Origin: Candidatus Poribacteria bacterium
GTDB taxonomy: Bacteria > Poribacteria > DTPJ01 > WJIO01
Assembly: GCA_014730235.1 (NCBI GenBank)
Contig: WJIO01000436.1
Coordinates: forward strand, 1-14,766
DNA: 14,766 nucleotides
Direction: 5' to 3'
The notes below the pieces were generated by a model that worked only from the letters and a program-made list of their open reading frames with translations, was not told the origin of the DNA and did no database searches. Shown here piece after piece: positions 1 through 9,929 of this stretch (the first letter of the stretch is position 1; every line of letters begins with the position of its first letter). The position numbers and the translations under genes are program-made.

Positions 1-1
1 A

Positions 2-190
2 AAGCTTGCACCTCATGGCGAAAGACCGCAGGAAACCATAAGCCGCCGCAGGGAAATACCTTTATGGATACCTTGGCTTGCGGTAGGTGTGGGTGTTGTG
101 GGAGTTATTTTTGTCTTTGTTATTCTGAGGATGAGAATTAATAGCTGGGCTGTTGTAATTGCAGATCGAATACGTGCAATACTTGGGTAA
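2..190 (+). CDS. C-terminal fragment of a membrane-anchored protein, function unknown
   Basis: An open frame runs from the window edge for 62 codons to a TAA stop. There is no in-frame ATG before residue 44, so the start lies outside the window. The visible part is a polar, arginine-rich stretch (residues 1-19), then one strongly hydrophobic segment of about 22 residues (about 20-42, rich in V, G, I, F). It ends with a short basic, amphipathic tail (RMRINSW to the end). This reads as a single C-terminal transmembrane helix with a small tail; the arginines on both sides leave the orientation open. I do not recognise the family. It converges on the LamG gene and is separated from it by a strong stem-loop, so it belongs to a different transcription unit from the rest of the window. 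Confidence 0.5.
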   Translation, partial: KLAPHGERPQETISRRREIPLWIPWLAVGVGVVGVIFVFVILRMRINSWAVVIADRIRAILG

Positions 191-246
191 GGTTAGCGGC
201 TAGCATAAGATGAAAAGCTATAAATAGAAACAGTGACGATTCATGA

Positions 247-293
247 TATACTATCGGTTGCCTTAATGAAAAATTAAGGCAACCGATAGTATA
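247..293. terminator. Perfect 21-bp stem-loop between convergent genes
   Basis: Two perfectly complementary 21-base arms (247-267 and 273-293) enclose a 5-base GAAAA loop. The hairpin lies 57 bases after the plus-strand stop and 15 bases after the LamG stop, which is where a shared bidirectional terminator would be. No clear T-run follows on either strand, so intrinsic termination is likely but not certain. A second, even longer perfect stem-loop of the same style lies at 3616-3677. Confidence 0.65.
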
Positions 294-308
294 AAGGATT
301 CTTTCGTT

Positions 309-1067
309 CTAATTGCCCTTAATTTCGCCCCAAGAGGATGCCAATTTACCGGAGGCTGAAACCGCCGCTCCTCCTACAGCTTCCATGTCTCTCATTATTT
401 CATCCTGTGTCAGAATTCGGTTATAAAGGGCAACTTCATCAATAATTCCGGCAAAAAACTCCTGTCCCGGGTGTCTTGCTCCAACCATTATTGAACCATC
501 TACATCAACCACAGCGGCAGGTTGAGCACCAGAACCAGCCAATTCCCCGTTAAAATAGACTTCTACGCCGCTATCCACATCATAGACCATGGCAATGTGA
601 GTCCATTCTTCCGGAAGTATATCATCAGTTGTCATTCGGTGACTCCAGTTAGGATTCGCGGAATAGATATAGACTTTCTGATCAGCGTTAAGGATAACAG
701 CCCATTTTAGGGATCCTCCAGCGACCATGTAATTCCATGTCCCAGGTTGGGGATCACCCTTTTTCACCCAGAATACAACGGTGAATTGCTCTGTCAATTG
801 CTGAAGTGTTTCTGTTATGGGAACTTTAATATAGTTACTTGTGCTAACTTCATATGCCATTCCATATTTGCCGTCCACATGCTCAGGATTTCCTACAAGT
901 TCAACTTCATGGGCATACTGAGATAAATCTTCCGGATCATCCCCGTCAAATGGTAAATATAGTAATCGAGAAGCATCATCATCTATAGCCCATATATTTC
1001 CCGCTATAAAAACAAAAAGTAGACAAAACAGGAAAACCTTTGAAGATTGGTAAATAGCAAATTTCAT
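309..1067 (-). CDS. Secreted LamG/concanavalin A-like domain protein
   Basis: A 252-residue exported protein made of one LamG-type (concanavalin A-like) beta-sandwich, probably binding carbohydrate outside the cell. Residues 1-27 form a signal peptide (lysine near the N-terminus, hydrophobic core FLFCLLFVFIAG, cleavage expected after NIWA). The LamG fold covers about 34-230. Its family hallmarks are an opening LLYLPFDGD (35-43), DGKYGMAYEV (65-74), FTVVFWVK (95-102), EEWTHIAMVYD (153-163) and a closing FAGIIDEVALYNRILTQDEI (205-224). A short tail ends in KLASSWGEIKGN; similar tails recur, from memory, in poribacterial LamG proteins. The start is set at 1067 because GGAGGG stands five bases upstream and the signal peptide begins there. 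The frame stays open a further 23 codons to 1136, but that part reads through the MITE-like repeat. No catalytic residues are recognisable, and its link to the glycan cluster rests only on position and strand. Confidence 0.85.
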   Translation of the reverse strand: MKFAIYQSSKVFLFCLLFVFIAGNIWAIDDDASRLLYLPFDGDDPEDLSQYAHEVELVGNPEHVDGKYGMAYEVSTSNYIKVPITETLQQLTEQFTVVFWVKKGDPQPGTWNYMVAGGSLKWAVILNADQKVYIYSANPNWSHRMTTDDILPEEWTHIAMVYDVDSGVEVYFNGELAGSGAQPAAVVDVDGSIMVGARHPGQEFFAGIIDEVALYNRILTQDEIMRDMEAVGGAAVSASGKLASSWGEIKGN

Positions 1068-1072
1068 ATTTT

Positions 1073-1078
1073 CCCTCC
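1073..1078 (-). promoter_or_regulatory. Ribosome binding site fixing the LamG start
   Basis: GGAGGG on the minus strand, five bases before the ATG at 1067-1065. It selects the start in front of the signal peptide over the longer open frame that begins inside the repeat. Confidence 0.8.
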
Positions 1079-1092
1079 GGTTTAATATAATT

Positions 1093-1212
1093 GGTTCTTC
1101 CGGGTTTAGTGTAGTTATAATTGAAAATTCTCTCAACTTGTCATTCCTGCTTTTGCAGGAATGACAGCATAAAGAAGTTTCTTATCTTTACCAAACTAAA
1201 CCCGGAAGAACC
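1093..1212. mobile_element. MITE-like palindromic repeat, copy A (120 bp)
   Basis: Perfect 18-bp terminal inverted repeats, GGTTCTTCCGGGTTTAGT (1093-1110) and its complement (1195-1212), enclose a non-coding core. The core contains a central hairpin with 12-bp arms (1139-1150 and 1155-1166) and a TTTT loop. ATT flanks the element on both sides and may be a 3-bp target duplication. The reverse complement of 1155-1212 matches 14672-14729 at 56 of 58 positions, so this is a true repeat family and not a local palindrome. It encodes no protein and would depend on a transposase elsewhere. It begins 25 bases upstream of the LamG start codon, so any LamG promoter must lie inside it or beyond it. Confidence 0.8.
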
Positions 1213-1322
1213 ATTTTTATTAAATTTTATTAAAATAGAAATATCATCAATTTAAAGATTACTGAAACTATAAATTCCCCCTCTCTTATAAATTCCTAAT
1301 TTTTATCCTTGCTGACAATTGA

Positions 1323-2711
1323 TTATAATCCAGCTTCTAACCATGGATCTTCGGTTTTATCCAACCAGTTTAACAATTTGTCATTTAATTTATTAACAAG
1401 GCTTGGATTTTCATCCGCTATATTTTTTATCTGATATGGGTCAGCTTTATTATCGTGAAGTATATGTGTATCCGGTTTGTCTATTCTCCGTTGTATTACA
1501 AAGGTGTAGTTATGGGTGCGGATACCGCGGTTTCCACCTTCGGGTCGTGATGCTGGTATAGTGAGATATAAAGCCGAATCTGGTCGTGGAGTATCTTCAC
1601 CTGAAATAGCATTTGAATAATCCACACCCTGTATATCTCCGGGTATCTCTTTATTAAGTCCCATTAACCCAAGAAGACTTGGCATTATATCAGGAACACT
1701 TAATAACAGATCGTCCTGTCTGTGTTGCAATCTATCGGGCCATCGCATGATAAATGGAATGAGAAGGGATTCATCATACCACACGCCTTTATGCATTAGA
1801 TTCTGACTTCCCATCATCTCACCATGATCCGCAGAAAACACCACAATGGTATTTTCTTTTAACCCTTTCTCATCAATAGCATTCAATATCCTGCCAAAGT
1901 TTTCGTCAATGCCTGTAACTGCGGCAAAGTAATTTTTTACATGTATACCTGCCGGAGCACCTTTACCATCCAACCTGACATTAGGACGGTTTAAAAGCTC
2001 TTGATTTGATTTACCTTCATAATAATCCAGATATTGCGGTGGAACCTGATTGAAAGGTGTATGGGGTGGATTAAAAGCAACGAAAAGGGAAAAAGGTTTA
2101 TCAGAATCCCGGTATTTCCCATCAGTGTTAAGTATATAGTTGACTGCCACGTCAGTTTCATGTTTCACTGACCATTCTTTTGGCTCAATGCGCTGATGAA
2201 CAAGGGCATCACCTTCCCAGTAATGGGGATTCAGATGCCAGTCACAGCATCCATACGAATGCCAGAAATCAAATCCATGTCGACGAGGGCCTGGTGGAGT
2301 ATAAGCATCCCATGCTTTACCGTCACCGCGCTTACCTTCGGTATATTTATAATTTTCTTCCAAAGGTGTATCCAGATGATATTTGCCAATATAGCCCTGA
2401 TTATAACCGACATCATGCAGAATATCTGACAGGCACCGCTCAGATTCCCGAAGGTAAACACCATATTCCGCTGTTTCAGAATTGCAGTTGGTGATAACTC
2501 TATTTGAATGGGGATATTTGCCAGTGAACAGCATGGCTCTGTAAGGACTGCAAACCGGATAATTACTGGCTGCATTCGTAAATACCACGCTTTCTTCACA
2601 AAAGCGATCTAGATTTGGTGTTACAACCGGATCCTGATCCATAAATCCAATGACCTGCTGACGATATTGATCTGGAAAAATATATACAAGATTGGGTCTT
2701 GATTCATTCAT
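1323..2711 (-). CDS. S1-family (arylsulfatase A-like) sulfatase, cytoplasmic, Cys type
   Basis: A 462-residue formylglycine sulfatase expected to hydrolyse sulfate esters, here probably from sulfated sugars. The activation motif C54-S-P-Y-R58 followed by AMLFTGKYP is intact. C54 is the residue converted to formylglycine. Other conserved elements are D14 (metal, in PNLVYIFPDQYR), K110 and H112 (GKYH), H217 (NPPHTPF), D295-H296-G297 (SADHGEMMG, metal) and K308 (HKGVWYDES). The usual paired Asp at the first metal site is D14-Q15, a variant seen in part of the family. The C-terminus has the typical NKADPYQIKNIAD element. There is no signal peptide, so it should act in the cytoplasm. No formylglycine-generating enzyme or anaerobic maturase lies in the window. 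An AGAGG site precedes the ATG at a six-base spacing. The substrate cannot be read from the sequence. Confidence 0.95.
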   Translation of the reverse strand: MNESRPNLVYIFPDQYRQQVIGFMDQDPVVTPNLDRFCEESVVFTNAASNYPVCSPYRAMLFTGKYPHSNRVITNCNSETAEYGVYLRESERCLSDILHDVGYNQGYIGKYHLDTPLEENYKYTEGKRGDGKAWDAYTPPGPRRHGFDFWHSYGCCDWHLNPHYWEGDALVHQRIEPKEWSVKHETDVAVNYILNTDGKYRDSDKPFSLFVAFNPPHTPFNQVPPQYLDYYEGKSNQELLNRPNVRLDGKGAPAGIHVKNYFAAVTGIDENFGRILNAIDEKGLKENTIVVFSADHGEMMGSQNLMHKGVWYDESLLIPFIMRWPDRLQHRQDDLLLSVPDIMPSLLGLMGLNKEIPGDIQGVDYSNAISGEDTPRPDSALYLTIPASRPEGGNRGIRTHNYTFVIQRRIDKPDTHILHDNKADPYQIKNIADENPSLVNKLNDKLLNWLDKTEDPWLEAGL

Positions 2712-2747
2712 ATTGCACCTCTGAAAAGTTTATCTGCTGAAAAATCC

Positions 2748-2775
2748 ATTATACTTTACTATTATCCTCTGCCAA
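2748..2775 (-). promoter_or_regulatory. Candidate sigma70-type promoter for the sulfatase
   Basis: On the minus strand, TTGGCA (2775-2770) and a perfect TATAAT (2753-2748) are separated by 16 bases. The -35 box lies inside the last codons of the esterase. Transcription would begin near 2741, about 30 bases before the sulfatase ATG. Match and position are good but this is not proven, and read-through from the esterase is also possible. Confidence 0.5.
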
Positions 2776-3595
2776 AATCACGTTCTTTTAACCATCGGGA
2801 ACATTCAGTAGTCCAGGGATGCCAATTTTCTGGATCATATTCACGACTACCAAGACCTAATCCATGAGCACCTTTTTCGTATATATGAAGTTCAAAGGGT
2901 ATCCGATTTTTGCTTAGAGCTTTCGCAAAGACCATGCTGTTTTCCACTTTCACGCCCCCATCTTCGTATGTATGCCATAGGAAGCATGGCGGGGTATCTG
3001 GCTTTACCTGAAGCTCTGTTGAGACCCATCTCACCAGTTTCTCAGTCGTGCTGTCACCTATAAGGCTTTGACGACATCCGGCATGTCCGATCTCCGGGTC
3101 CATACTGATAACAGGATAACAAAGTATACCAATATCAGGACGGGAGCTTTGCCCTTCAATTGGGTCTTCAGCATCTTTTTTACCTGTATCAAAATGAGTT
3201 AGTATCAAAGAAGATAGATGTCCACCCGCTGATGATCCCACAACCCCTATGCGATTTACATCCAATCCCAATTCGGGAGCTTTGAAGCGTGTATATTTCA
3301 TAGCCCTCTCTATGTCGTAGAACATGGTAGGATGTTTATAACCACTGGAAGCAAGACGATATTTAAGCACAAATCCAGTGATCCCCTGCTGGTTCAACCA
3401 GAGAGCATACTGCCATCCTTCATGAGGCGCAAGTCCATGATAGCCACCGCCAGGACATATTACAATACAAGCACCAGTTGCCTTTTCTGGTTCCGGTGTG
3501 TAGAGGGTTAAAGTGGGTATGTCTTTATCTTCCTGTCCCAGGGCTTCCGGGGCATCTCCAGACCATAAACGAAAAACAGGTCTTTCATTTTCCAC
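2762..3595 (-). CDS. Alpha/beta-hydrolase esterase (acetyl-xylan-esterase-like), GTG start
   Basis: A 277-residue serine esterase of the alpha/beta-hydrolase fold, similar to proteins usually labelled acetylxylan esterase or 'xylanase B-like'. It probably removes acetyl or other acyl groups from sugars. An oxyanion-hole element CPGGGYHG lies at 47-54. The nucleophile elbow is G120-S-S122-A-G124, making S122 the nucleophile. The acid is probably D212 (HTYEDGGV) and the base H244 (KGAHGLGLG). A terminal PWTTECSRWLKE is typical of this subgroup. There is no signal peptide, so it acts inside the cell. The start is GTG at 3595, with GGAG seven bases upstream; the nearby ATG at 3588 is out of frame. 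A 29-bp stem-loop ends 20 bases before the start. The sulfatase follows 50 bases downstream, which fits joint removal of substituents from the same glycan. Confidence 0.88.
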   Translation of the reverse strand: MENERPVFRLWSGDAPEALGQEDKDIPTLTLYTPEPEKATGACIVICPGGGYHGLAPHEGWQYALWLNQQGITGFVLKYRLASSGYKHPTMFYDIERAMKYTRFKAPELGLDVNRIGVVGSSAGGHLSSLILTHFDTGKKDAEDPIEGQSSRPDIGILCYPVISMDPEIGHAGCRQSLIGDSTTEKLVRWVSTELQVKPDTPPCFLWHTYEDGGVKVENSMVFAKALSKNRIPFELHIYEKGAHGLGLGSREYDPENWHPWTTECSRWLKERDFGRG

Positions 3596-3602
3596 TTTTA
3601 AT

Positions 3603-3606
3603 CTCC
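3603..3606 (-). promoter_or_regulatory. Ribosome binding site fixing the GTG start of the esterase
   Basis: GGAG on the minus strand, seven bases before the GTG at 3595-3593. It is squeezed between the long stem-loop and the start codon. Confidence 0.7.
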
Positions 3607-3615
3607 AGTTAAAAT

Positions 3616-3677
3616 ATAATGAAACATAACCAACGAAGGTCGGGATTACCCGACCTTCGTTGGTTATGTTTCATTAT
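3616..3677 (-). terminator. Perfect 29-bp stem-loop after the flavodiiron gene
   Basis: Arms 3616-3644 and 3649-3677 pair perfectly (29 bp) around a 4-base loop. On the minus strand the stem starts immediately after the flavodiiron TAA and is followed by ATTTTAAC, a weak T-tract. This fits a rho-independent terminator closing the long operon. The esterase ribosome site begins only nine bases past the stem, so the structure may instead attenuate or partly block esterase expression, or protect the 3' end of the upstream message. Confidence 0.7.
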
Positions 3678-4886
3678 TTAAGAATTACACTTATTAAGTA
3701 ATTCCTGAGCTATGGTTTTACCCAGCTCATGACATTGACCAAGGGCTTCATCATCAGGAACATATCTGGCCCTAATACCATCACTGACTAATTCTACCTT
3801 CATCTCTTCCAGTATTTCATTGATATGCTTGACGGCTTCGCCAGTCCATCCATATGAACCAAAAGCCGCACCTATGAGGTTCTGGAATTTAAGTCCCTTT
3901 GCATAATATAATAAATCAGCGACAGTGGGAAACATATTGTTATTGATGGTTGGAGAACCTACAACAAATGCCCCCGCATCCAGAAGATCTGTAACTATAT
4001 TACTCCTGTGAGTAGCTCTTAGAGGAAGTAATTTTAAAGAAGCTCCACCTTCTGTGATACCTTCACCGATAGCCCTGGCCATAAGGGCAGTGCTGTCCCA
4101 CATGGTATCATATATTACAACGGCTTTACAGGTAGGTTTTTGAAGTGCCCACTTTTTGTAAAGTTCCATTATTTTATCCAGGTTCTTTCGCCAGATAGGG
4201 CCGTGATCTGGTGCTATTATATCAATTTCAAGACCTGAATTGGCTAATTTATCCAATACTTTAAGAACTAATTTTGACATAGGGGTAAGAATATTGGCGT
4301 AGTATTTTATGGACTCATATTCAAGTGTATCCCAGTCTATTTCATCATCAAATCTTTCTGATGATGCCATATGCATGCCAAAGGCATCCTGGGAGAATAG
4401 AAGTGAATCTTCTGCCAGATATGTAACCATGCTGTCGGGCCAGTGCAGCATCTTAGTTTCCATGAACGTCAAATCCATATTTCCAAGACTGAGGTTTTCT
4501 CCGTCTTTTAGCGGCATTATTTCTGTATCCATCTGGAAATGTAGATTCAGAGTTTTTGAGCCTACAGAAGAGGCAAAGACTTTCTCTGGTTTTATAGCCT
4601 TTATAGTTTCAGGCAGGCAGCCCGAATGATCCATTTCCGAATGATTGGAGATTATATAATCAACCTTCTCAGGTTCAATCAGCGACGAAATACGGGCCAG
4701 CATTTCGTCTTTGAAAGGCTTTTTGACTGTATCAATAAGGGTTACTTTATCCGCAAGTATAAGATAGGCATTGTATGTTGAACCCCTGGGAGTTGAATAG
4801 CCATGAAAATCCCTGGAACGCCAATCTATTGCACCTACCCAGTAAACGTTATCAGTAACTTTTACTGCTTTGTATATATCACTCAT
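3678..4886 (-). CDS. fprA: A-type flavodiiron protein (FprA family, O2/NO reductase)
   Basis: A 402-residue flavodiiron protein, a cytoplasmic four-electron O2 reductase (to water) and/or NO reductase of anaerobes. The N-terminal metallo-beta-lactamase domain (about 1-250) carries every diiron ligand of the family: H82, E84 and D86 in NHSEMDHSG, H148 in LHWPD, D167 in SQDAFGMH and H228 in PDHGPIW. A flavodoxin domain (about 253-400) binds FMN, with VVIYDTMWDSTALMARAI at 256-273, VVGSPTINNNMFP at 308-320 and AFGSYGWTGEAV at 341-352. No rubredoxin or flavin-reductase domain is fused, so it needs a separate electron donor, which is not in the window. AGGAG precedes the ATG. The cupin gene ends 42 bases upstream in the same direction and a strong stem-loop follows. 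Preference for O2 or NO cannot be told from the sequence. Confidence 0.96.
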   Translation of the reverse strand: MSDIYKAVKVTDNVYWVGAIDWRSRDFHGYSTPRGSTYNAYLILADKVTLIDTVKKPFKDEMLARISSLIEPEKVDYIISNHSEMDHSGCLPETIKAIKPEKVFASSVGSKTLNLHFQMDTEIMPLKDGENLSLGNMDLTFMETKMLHWPDSMVTYLAEDSLLFSQDAFGMHMASSERFDDEIDWDTLEYESIKYYANILTPMSKLVLKVLDKLANSGLEIDIIAPDHGPIWRKNLDKIMELYKKWALQKPTCKAVVIYDTMWDSTALMARAIGEGITEGGASLKLLPLRATHRSNIVTDLLDAGAFVVGSPTINNNMFPTVADLLYYAKGLKFQNLIGAAFGSYGWTGEAVKHINEILEEMKVELVSDGIRARYVPDDEALGQCHELGKTIAQELLNKCNS

Positions 4887-4928
4887 TATAGCTCCTGTTT
4901 TAATTGGTTAAATACGTGTTTTACACTT

Positions 4929-5246
4929 TTAGGATTTTATCATTGTCAATACCATTTTGAATTTTCCGGTGGCTTGTAGCCCATGAGGTTCGTCGGCAGG
5001 CATGATAATCATATCTCCGGTTTTAAGATTATACGGTTCACCTGATATAGTAATTTCAACTTCCCCATCCAGCACATGCACCAGGGCATCATATGGTGTT
5101 TTATGTTCGCTTAATCCCTGCCCTTCATCAAATGCAAAGAGGGTGACTGTACCTGTATCCTTCTTTATTATAGTTCTGCTTACTACAGAACCTTCCTGAT
5201 AGTCTATCAGACTTGAAAACTGTTCGATTTTTGGTTTGTTTTCCAT
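4929..5246 (-). CDS. Small single-domain cupin
   Basis: A 105-residue single cupin barrel. The first motif lies around EGQGLSEHKTPYDALVHVLDGE (41-62), with H48 and H57 as candidate metal ligands. The second motif is GDMIIMPADEPHGL (77-90), with H88. The usual glutamate of motif one is replaced within TPYDAL, so metal binding is likely but not assured. Proteins of this kind are common in anaerobes beside oxygen- or nitrosative-stress genes. That matches its position 42 bases upstream of the flavodiiron gene, with which it is probably co-transcribed. Its exact role (sensor, small-molecule binder or enzyme) is unknown; sugar isomerase-like or storage roles are less likely given its size. GGGGTG stands five bases before the ATG. 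It lies 78 bases after lacZ. Confidence 0.88.
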   Translation of the reverse strand: MENKPKIEQFSSLIDYQEGSVVSRTIIKKDTGTVTLFAFDEGQGLSEHKTPYDALVHVLDGEVEITISGEPYNLKTGDMIIMPADEPHGLQATGKFKMVLTMIKS

Positions 5247-5324
5247 ATTTTCACCCCACTATTAAGCTAAATTTTCATAGTATTTAACCAATTAATATAT
5301 AATTTCTATTCCCTCATATTATAT

Positions 5325-8505
<3,181 letters not shown>

Positions 8506-8514
8506 AGTCTGAAC

Positions 8515-8543
8515 ATTTTAACTGATATTAATAGCTTAGTCAA
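8515..8543 (-). promoter_or_regulatory. Candidate sigma70-type promoter for lacZ
   Basis: TTGACT (8543-8538) and TAAAAT (8520-8515) lie on the minus strand with an ideal 17-base spacer. The -35 box overlaps the last codons and stop of the aminotransferase. Transcription would start near 8508, leaving a leader of about 48 bases to lacZ. The match is strong for both boxes but AT-richness raises the chance of coincidence. Confidence 0.45.
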
Positions 8544-9909
8544 TGGCTATAGCTTCAAGCAAATTACTATATTTTTCATCCCTATTATACATGGCATCAA
8601 ACACTTTAGTCATAGCCTTAGCAACTTTTTTGCAATCATTCTCCGTCCACCATTGATCCAGACCTACAGCCACATGACGGCTTAACAAGTCAAGAGTTTT
8701 AGGACACATATCTGGTGAATATTCCACAGGAACTTCCTTGCCTGTTTTGGGATCGATCCAGGGACATCCGTCAGATGTGGCCGGGAGTTTATCCATAACA
8801 GCACTGACGTATTTATATATATGCCAATCCCTGCTGTCGCTTCTTCCTCGAGTGCCTGCGCTTAATCCTTCTGCGGACAGGGCTTTGGCCAGATTTTCCG
8901 CTTCTTCTGCTGTTCTTGCAAAGAATCCTACTTTATCGCCGTGTTCGCCGTCCAGATCGTGAATAACCTGAGGTTTTAATTCTTTATATGCCGGGACATT
9001 TGCGGTAACCCAGCGTTTCCTGGTTCTCTTGCGTTTCAGCATATCCTCCATCTTTCGGAACTGAACCAGGTTCACTGTACCTGAAAGCTCATCCATACGA
9101 TAATTCAGACCGCAGAAAAGCTCTCCTTCCCATCTTGGCAGAGCATAACGATCAGGTCGCCATAGGCCACCACCTTCTGACCACTGCAAAGCCCGGTAAT
9201 AAAGCTTTTCGTCGTTTGTGACTACAAGACCACCTTCGCCACCACCTGTTGGTTTATATGAACTAATGCTGAAGCATCCTATATCAGCAATCGTACCGAC
9301 CCGACGACCATGCAAACTCGCTCCACAGGCCTGGGCGCAGTCTTCAATTACCATCAGGTTGTGCTTTTTGGCTATTTCCATAACCGCGTCCATGTTACAT
9401 ACATATCCGCTCATGTGTACCGGAGCAATAGCTTTAGTTCTGGGGGTTATGCGTTTTTCTATGTCTTCGGGATCGATAGTCATGGATTCGTCAATCTCAC
9501 ACCATACAGGTATTCCCCTCGCCACAACGGCTGCCATTGCTGTGGCCATAAAAGTAGATGCTGGCATGATTATCTCGTCACCTTGATTTATGTCTATAGC
9601 AATATAAGCTGTATGCAGAGCTGCCGTACCGGATGTAACAGCTATCACATACTTTGCTCTAAGTATTTCAGCCGCTTCATCCTGTAACTGGTTGACCTTT
9701 GAATTGGGTTTATAGCCAACCAGAAACGGACTTCCGCTTAATCTATCTTCATCAATGATTTCGGATATTTTTTCCAAGGCTTCGGGGGAATACCCCCATG
9801 TATCGGCCATTTCCATAAATTCTTCGTTGCCGATTTTGGCTTCACCTTTGGCCTCGAAACCATCAATAGCCTTTGGCCCACCGTTTATTGCAAGTTTGCT
9901 TTTATCCAT
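8536..9909 (-). CDS. DegT/DnrJ/EryC1/StrS-family PLP sugar aminotransferase
   Basis: A 457-residue type-I-fold PLP enzyme of the DegT/StrS family, which typically moves an amino group between glutamate or glutamine and a keto-sugar or keto-inositol. Seen residues: S93-G-T-A-A-L for the PLP phosphate, D190 and Q193 in VIEDCAQACGAS for the pyridine ring, and K219 in SISSYKPTGGGEGG as the Schiff-base lysine. NYRMDELSG (about 267-275) is the usual partner-subunit loop. It is longer than the common 370-400 residues, with an extended N-terminus (about 1-70) and an extra element near GRSDSRDWHIYKYV and CPWIDPKTGKEVP. AAAGGAG stands six bases before the ATG. It begins 20 bases after the GH106-like gene, so it is translated from the same message. 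In this setting it may (de)aminate the sugar produced by the FAD enzyme; the substrate is unknown and a biosynthetic role remains possible. Confidence 0.93.
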   Translation of the reverse strand: MDKSKLAINGGPKAIDGFEAKGEAKIGNEEFMEMADTWGYSPEALEKISEIIDEDRLSGSPFLVGYKPNSKVNQLQDEAAEILRAKYVIAVTSGTAALHTAYIAIDINQGDEIIMPASTFMATAMAAVVARGIPVWCEIDESMTIDPEDIEKRITPRTKAIAPVHMSGYVCNMDAVMEIAKKHNLMVIEDCAQACGASLHGRRVGTIADIGCFSISSYKPTGGGEGGLVVTNDEKLYYRALQWSEGGGLWRPDRYALPRWEGELFCGLNYRMDELSGTVNLVQFRKMEDMLKRKRTRKRWVTANVPAYKELKPQVIHDLDGEHGDKVGFFARTAEEAENLAKALSAEGLSAGTRGRSDSRDWHIYKYVSAVMDKLPATSDGCPWIDPKTGKEVPVEYSPDMCPKTLDLLSRHVAVGLDQWWTENDCKKVAKAMTKVFDAMYNRDEKYSNLLEAIAID

Positions 9910-9929
9910 AAAATACTCCTTTCACAGAA

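Noticed and set aside
1068-1136. N-terminal extension of the LamG protein
   Set aside because: The extra codons are the MITE-like repeat; a perfect ribosome site and the signal peptide place the start at 1067.
1213-1322. AT-rich gap between repeat copy A and the sulfatase stop, examined for a LamG promoter
   Set aside because: The best pair (TTGATG and TAAAAT, 15 bases apart) is weak and badly spaced; nothing else is visible here.
2180-2599. Several open frames (both strands) inside the sulfatase
   Set aside because: They overlap the conserved middle of the sulfatase; the peptides look like frame shadows and lack starts with ribosome sites.
5318-5323. Perfect TATAAT on the minus strand before the cupin
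   Set aside because: No acceptable -35 box stands 15-19 bases upstream, and such hexamers are expected by chance in this AT-rich gap.
9218-9687. Two plus-strand open frames of over 120 codons
   Set aside because: Antisense to the PLP-binding core of the aminotransferase; no independent support.
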